Shown here: positions 6,091 to 7,503 of the stretch, one piece after another
Layout of the letters: every line of letters starts with the position of its first letter
Numbering within the stretch: position 1 is the stretch's first letter
Source: Bdellovibrionales bacterium
Lineage (GTDB): Bacteria > Bdellovibrionota > Bacteriovoracia > Bacteriovoracales > Bacteriovoracaceae
DNA length: 7,503 nucleotides
Assembly: GCA_023250775.1 (NCBI GenBank)
Contig: JAHFAA010000177.1
Coordinates: forward strand, 1-7,503
Direction of reading: 5' to 3'
The notes under the pieces: generated by a model
The model's database searches: none
Told to the model about the DNA's origin: nothing
What the model saw: only the letters and a program-made list of their open reading frames with translations
Made by a program: the position numbers and the translations under genes

Positions 6091-7437
6091 TTATTTTTCA
6101 CTGTGAATTGCTTGGGCCAAAAGCAGATAAGCGGCAATACCATAAGAATAGTCACGGCCTCGTGGAATAATTTTATATCCAACTTCAGGATAAGGCATGG
6201 TCGGGCCAGAAATATCAGGCATGGAAAGACCATTCGAAGTGGCACTCAAGCGTGCGGTGATGGCAGAATAAATATCAACCCCCCTTTGAAAATAATCAGG
6301 CGAGAGAATTTTTAATTGAGCACCTCTGACGAAAAAAAATCCTATTAAAGCACTGCCTGAAAGTTCTTCGTAACCTTTCCCCGGTTGAGTTAAAACAGTA
6401 TCGAAAATAAAATGCACGGGCATTACTCGGCGAAAACTAAGCGCCAAGTTCTGGGCCAACTTCCCGAGCCGGGGCGTGAGAGGATGATTCACTCCCGCCA
6501 ACATTAATTTTTCCAACATGAGCACGAGAGAGGCCCCCACCCAGCCGTTGCCACGCAACCAGAAAATATTGTTTTTTGGAAAAGGTCTATCATGTTTCAC
6601 ATTCCACGCGTGATAATACGCTCCGGTGATCGGGTCTTGCATTTTTTTGGCAAAAATAATTTGTTGATTAAGACCAAAGTCCAACAGCTCTTTTTGCTCA
6701 AGATCAACACCTGCCTCAACTGTAAGCAAAGCATACATCATAAGAGAATCGAGCCAAATAGAAGCGGGAAAAATTTTGCTCATCCAAGTATCAATACCAA
6801 AATGATTAATCGCTCCAAGAGAATTTTTGGGAACATGCCTGATAAATTCCAGGACTCGCATCAGATTTTGAAATGATTCAGCATGTCCCTCTTGACGCCA
6901 AAGCGCGAGCGCCGACAAAGCACTGGGGCAACGATCGGCCCAATCAATCGTCGCCGGATTAAAATAATAATAGGCCTGATAATCCCTAAGATATTTTGAA
7001 TAGCTTTCATCTGGTGGCAGGCGACCTAAACCATAGAGAAAAAGCGCATCTCCCCAATCCCATTTAAGTTTTGTGGGCGAATGTTTCTGCAAAAAATTTT
7101 GCGCCAGGAGTTTTGCTGGCGTCAAATCATGCATCTCAAAGAAATTTATCTTAAAGATTTTTTCCTGTCGCTGACCATGACAGGTCGACACAATCGAGAT
7201 TGCATGGGCGCCAGGTTGTTTCCATTCTGTTCGTCCATACCAAAGATTTTTGAAGGGGGTTTTTGCCATTGGGAGATTTTGGCCATTGATCAGAATTGAT
7301 GGCCTTTTTGAACATACAAAGGCCACAGGAATATGCGCATCAAGTACCCATCCATTATTTTTTGGAGAGAGAAGTTCTCCTTCGTAGGCCCAACCGGTAG
7401 AAAAATAAAACAGAAAAAATAAAAAAAAGATTTTCAA
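6091..7437 (-). CDS. Secreted GH88/GH105-like unsaturated glycuronyl hydrolase
   Basis: This is a predicted exported glycoside hydrolase with an (alpha/alpha)6-barrel, of the kind that removes 4,5-unsaturated uronic acids left by polysaccharide lyases. Counting from the TTG at 7437 (448 aa), the signal peptide is a Phe-rich core ending STGWA-YEG, with cleavage after about A17. Residues 18-105 resemble a small beta-sandwich, with C42 and C86 as a possible disulfide. The barrel (about 105-448) carries WDWGDALFLYGL (127 on), IDWAD (164-168), WLDSLMMYALL with candidate catalytic D230, HAWN (276-279), FWLRGNGW (292-299), ELSGSALIGFFF (358-369) and YSYGIAAYLLLAQ near the end. RGNGW and ELSGSA are strong family marks. 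I chose the TTG at 7437 because it forms a TTGA overlap with the upstream stop and starts right at the signal peptide; a TTG at 7452 would add five residues. Substrate is unknown: pectin, glycosaminoglycan or other uronate. Confidence 0.85.
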   Translation of the reverse strand: MKIFFLFFLFYFSTGWAYEGELLSPKNNGWVLDAHIPVAFVCSKRPSILINGQNLPMAKTPFKNLWYGRTEWKQPGAHAISIVSTCHGQRQEKIFKINFFEMHDLTPAKLLAQNFLQKHSPTKLKWDWGDALFLYGLGRLPPDESYSKYLRDYQAYYYFNPATIDWADRCPSALSALALWRQEGHAESFQNLMRVLEFIRHVPKNSLGAINHFGIDTWMSKIFPASIWLDSLMMYALLTVEAGVDLEQKELLDFGLNQQIIFAKKMQDPITGAYYHAWNVKHDRPFPKNNIFWLRGNGWVGASLVLMLEKLMLAGVNHPLTPRLGKLAQNLALSFRRVMPVHFIFDTVLTQPGKGYEELSGSALIGFFFVRGAQLKILSPDYFQRGVDIYSAITARLSATSNGLSMPDISGPTMPYPEVGYKIIPRGRDYSYGIAAYLLLAQAIHSEK

Positions 7438-7503
7438 GGAAGCTCTCGCCAAAAACGTTTCGGATTTAGAGCATCATGGGAGTCTAAGACCAACTCATGC
7501 TTT
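7434..7503 (-). CDS. 3' end of an upstream gene (partial, C-terminus only)
   Basis: The frame is open from the window edge to a TGA at 7436-7434 and encodes 22 residues ending HDALNPKRFWRELP. The stop overlaps the TTG start of the hydrolase by four bases (TTGA), the spacing typical of translationally coupled operon genes. The fragment is too short to identify. Given the partner it may be another exported or carbohydrate-related protein, but that is inference only. The gene continues beyond the right edge. Confidence 0.6.
   Translation of the reverse strand, partial: KHELVLDSHDALNPKRFWRELP

Noticed and set aside
6056..6105. Terminator after the hydrolase (TTCAC-A-GTGAA followed by a T-run)
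   Set aside because: A one-base loop cannot form, and the remaining A/T pairing is weak; the T-run is better read as part of an UP-like element for the next promoter.

Overview
The window looks like chromosomal sequence from a Gram-negative, moderately AT-rich bacterium. A lineage near Bdellovibrionota or former Deltaproteobacteria is my best guess. That guess rests only on style: an 8-TM GAF hybrid histidine kinase, a papain-like exported protease, TTG starts and Sec-type signal peptides. No rRNA, tRNA, CRISPR array, transposase or integrase is visible, so this is not an obvious mobile island.

Layout, left to right. (1) Positions 55-3695, minus strand: a two-gene unit in which an M42 metallo-aminopeptidase is followed by a membrane-bound hybrid histidine kinase. 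The aminopeptidase stop and the kinase ATG share one base (TGATG), so translation is probably coupled. (2) Positions 3696-3896: a divergent control region with a TTGACA box, a 22-bp inverted repeat, a C8 tract and a short very GC-rich hairpin. (3) Positions 3897-5495, plus strand: an exported papain-family (C1) cysteine protease with a long N-terminal region and an unusual cysteine-rich insertion. (4) Positions 5494-6077, minus strand: a compact unit that has its own near-consensus sigma-70 promoter, an ideal Shine-Dalgarno, a 24-codon ORF, a second ORF of 94 codons with its own Shine-Dalgarno, and a hairpin plus U-tract at the end. Neither product is recognised. The 24-residue peptide reads like a minimal lipoprotein precursor (charged start, uncharged core, V-A-S-C lipobox). 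(5) Positions 6091-7503, minus strand: a secreted GH88/GH105-like unsaturated glycuronyl hydrolase, preceded by the last codons of another gene. That gene's TGA overlaps a TTG start codon (TTGA), which moves the likely start of the hydrolase to 7437.

How they may work together. The M42 aminopeptidase (cytosolic) and the C1 protease (exported) are divergent and share one control region, which suggests a peptide- or protein-degradation locus, with the kinase co-produced with the peptidase. The hydrolase belongs to a separate operon that enters from the right edge. The small two-ORF unit at 5494-6077 is wedged between the convergent protease and the hydrolase operon, and it is the part of the window that known families do not explain.
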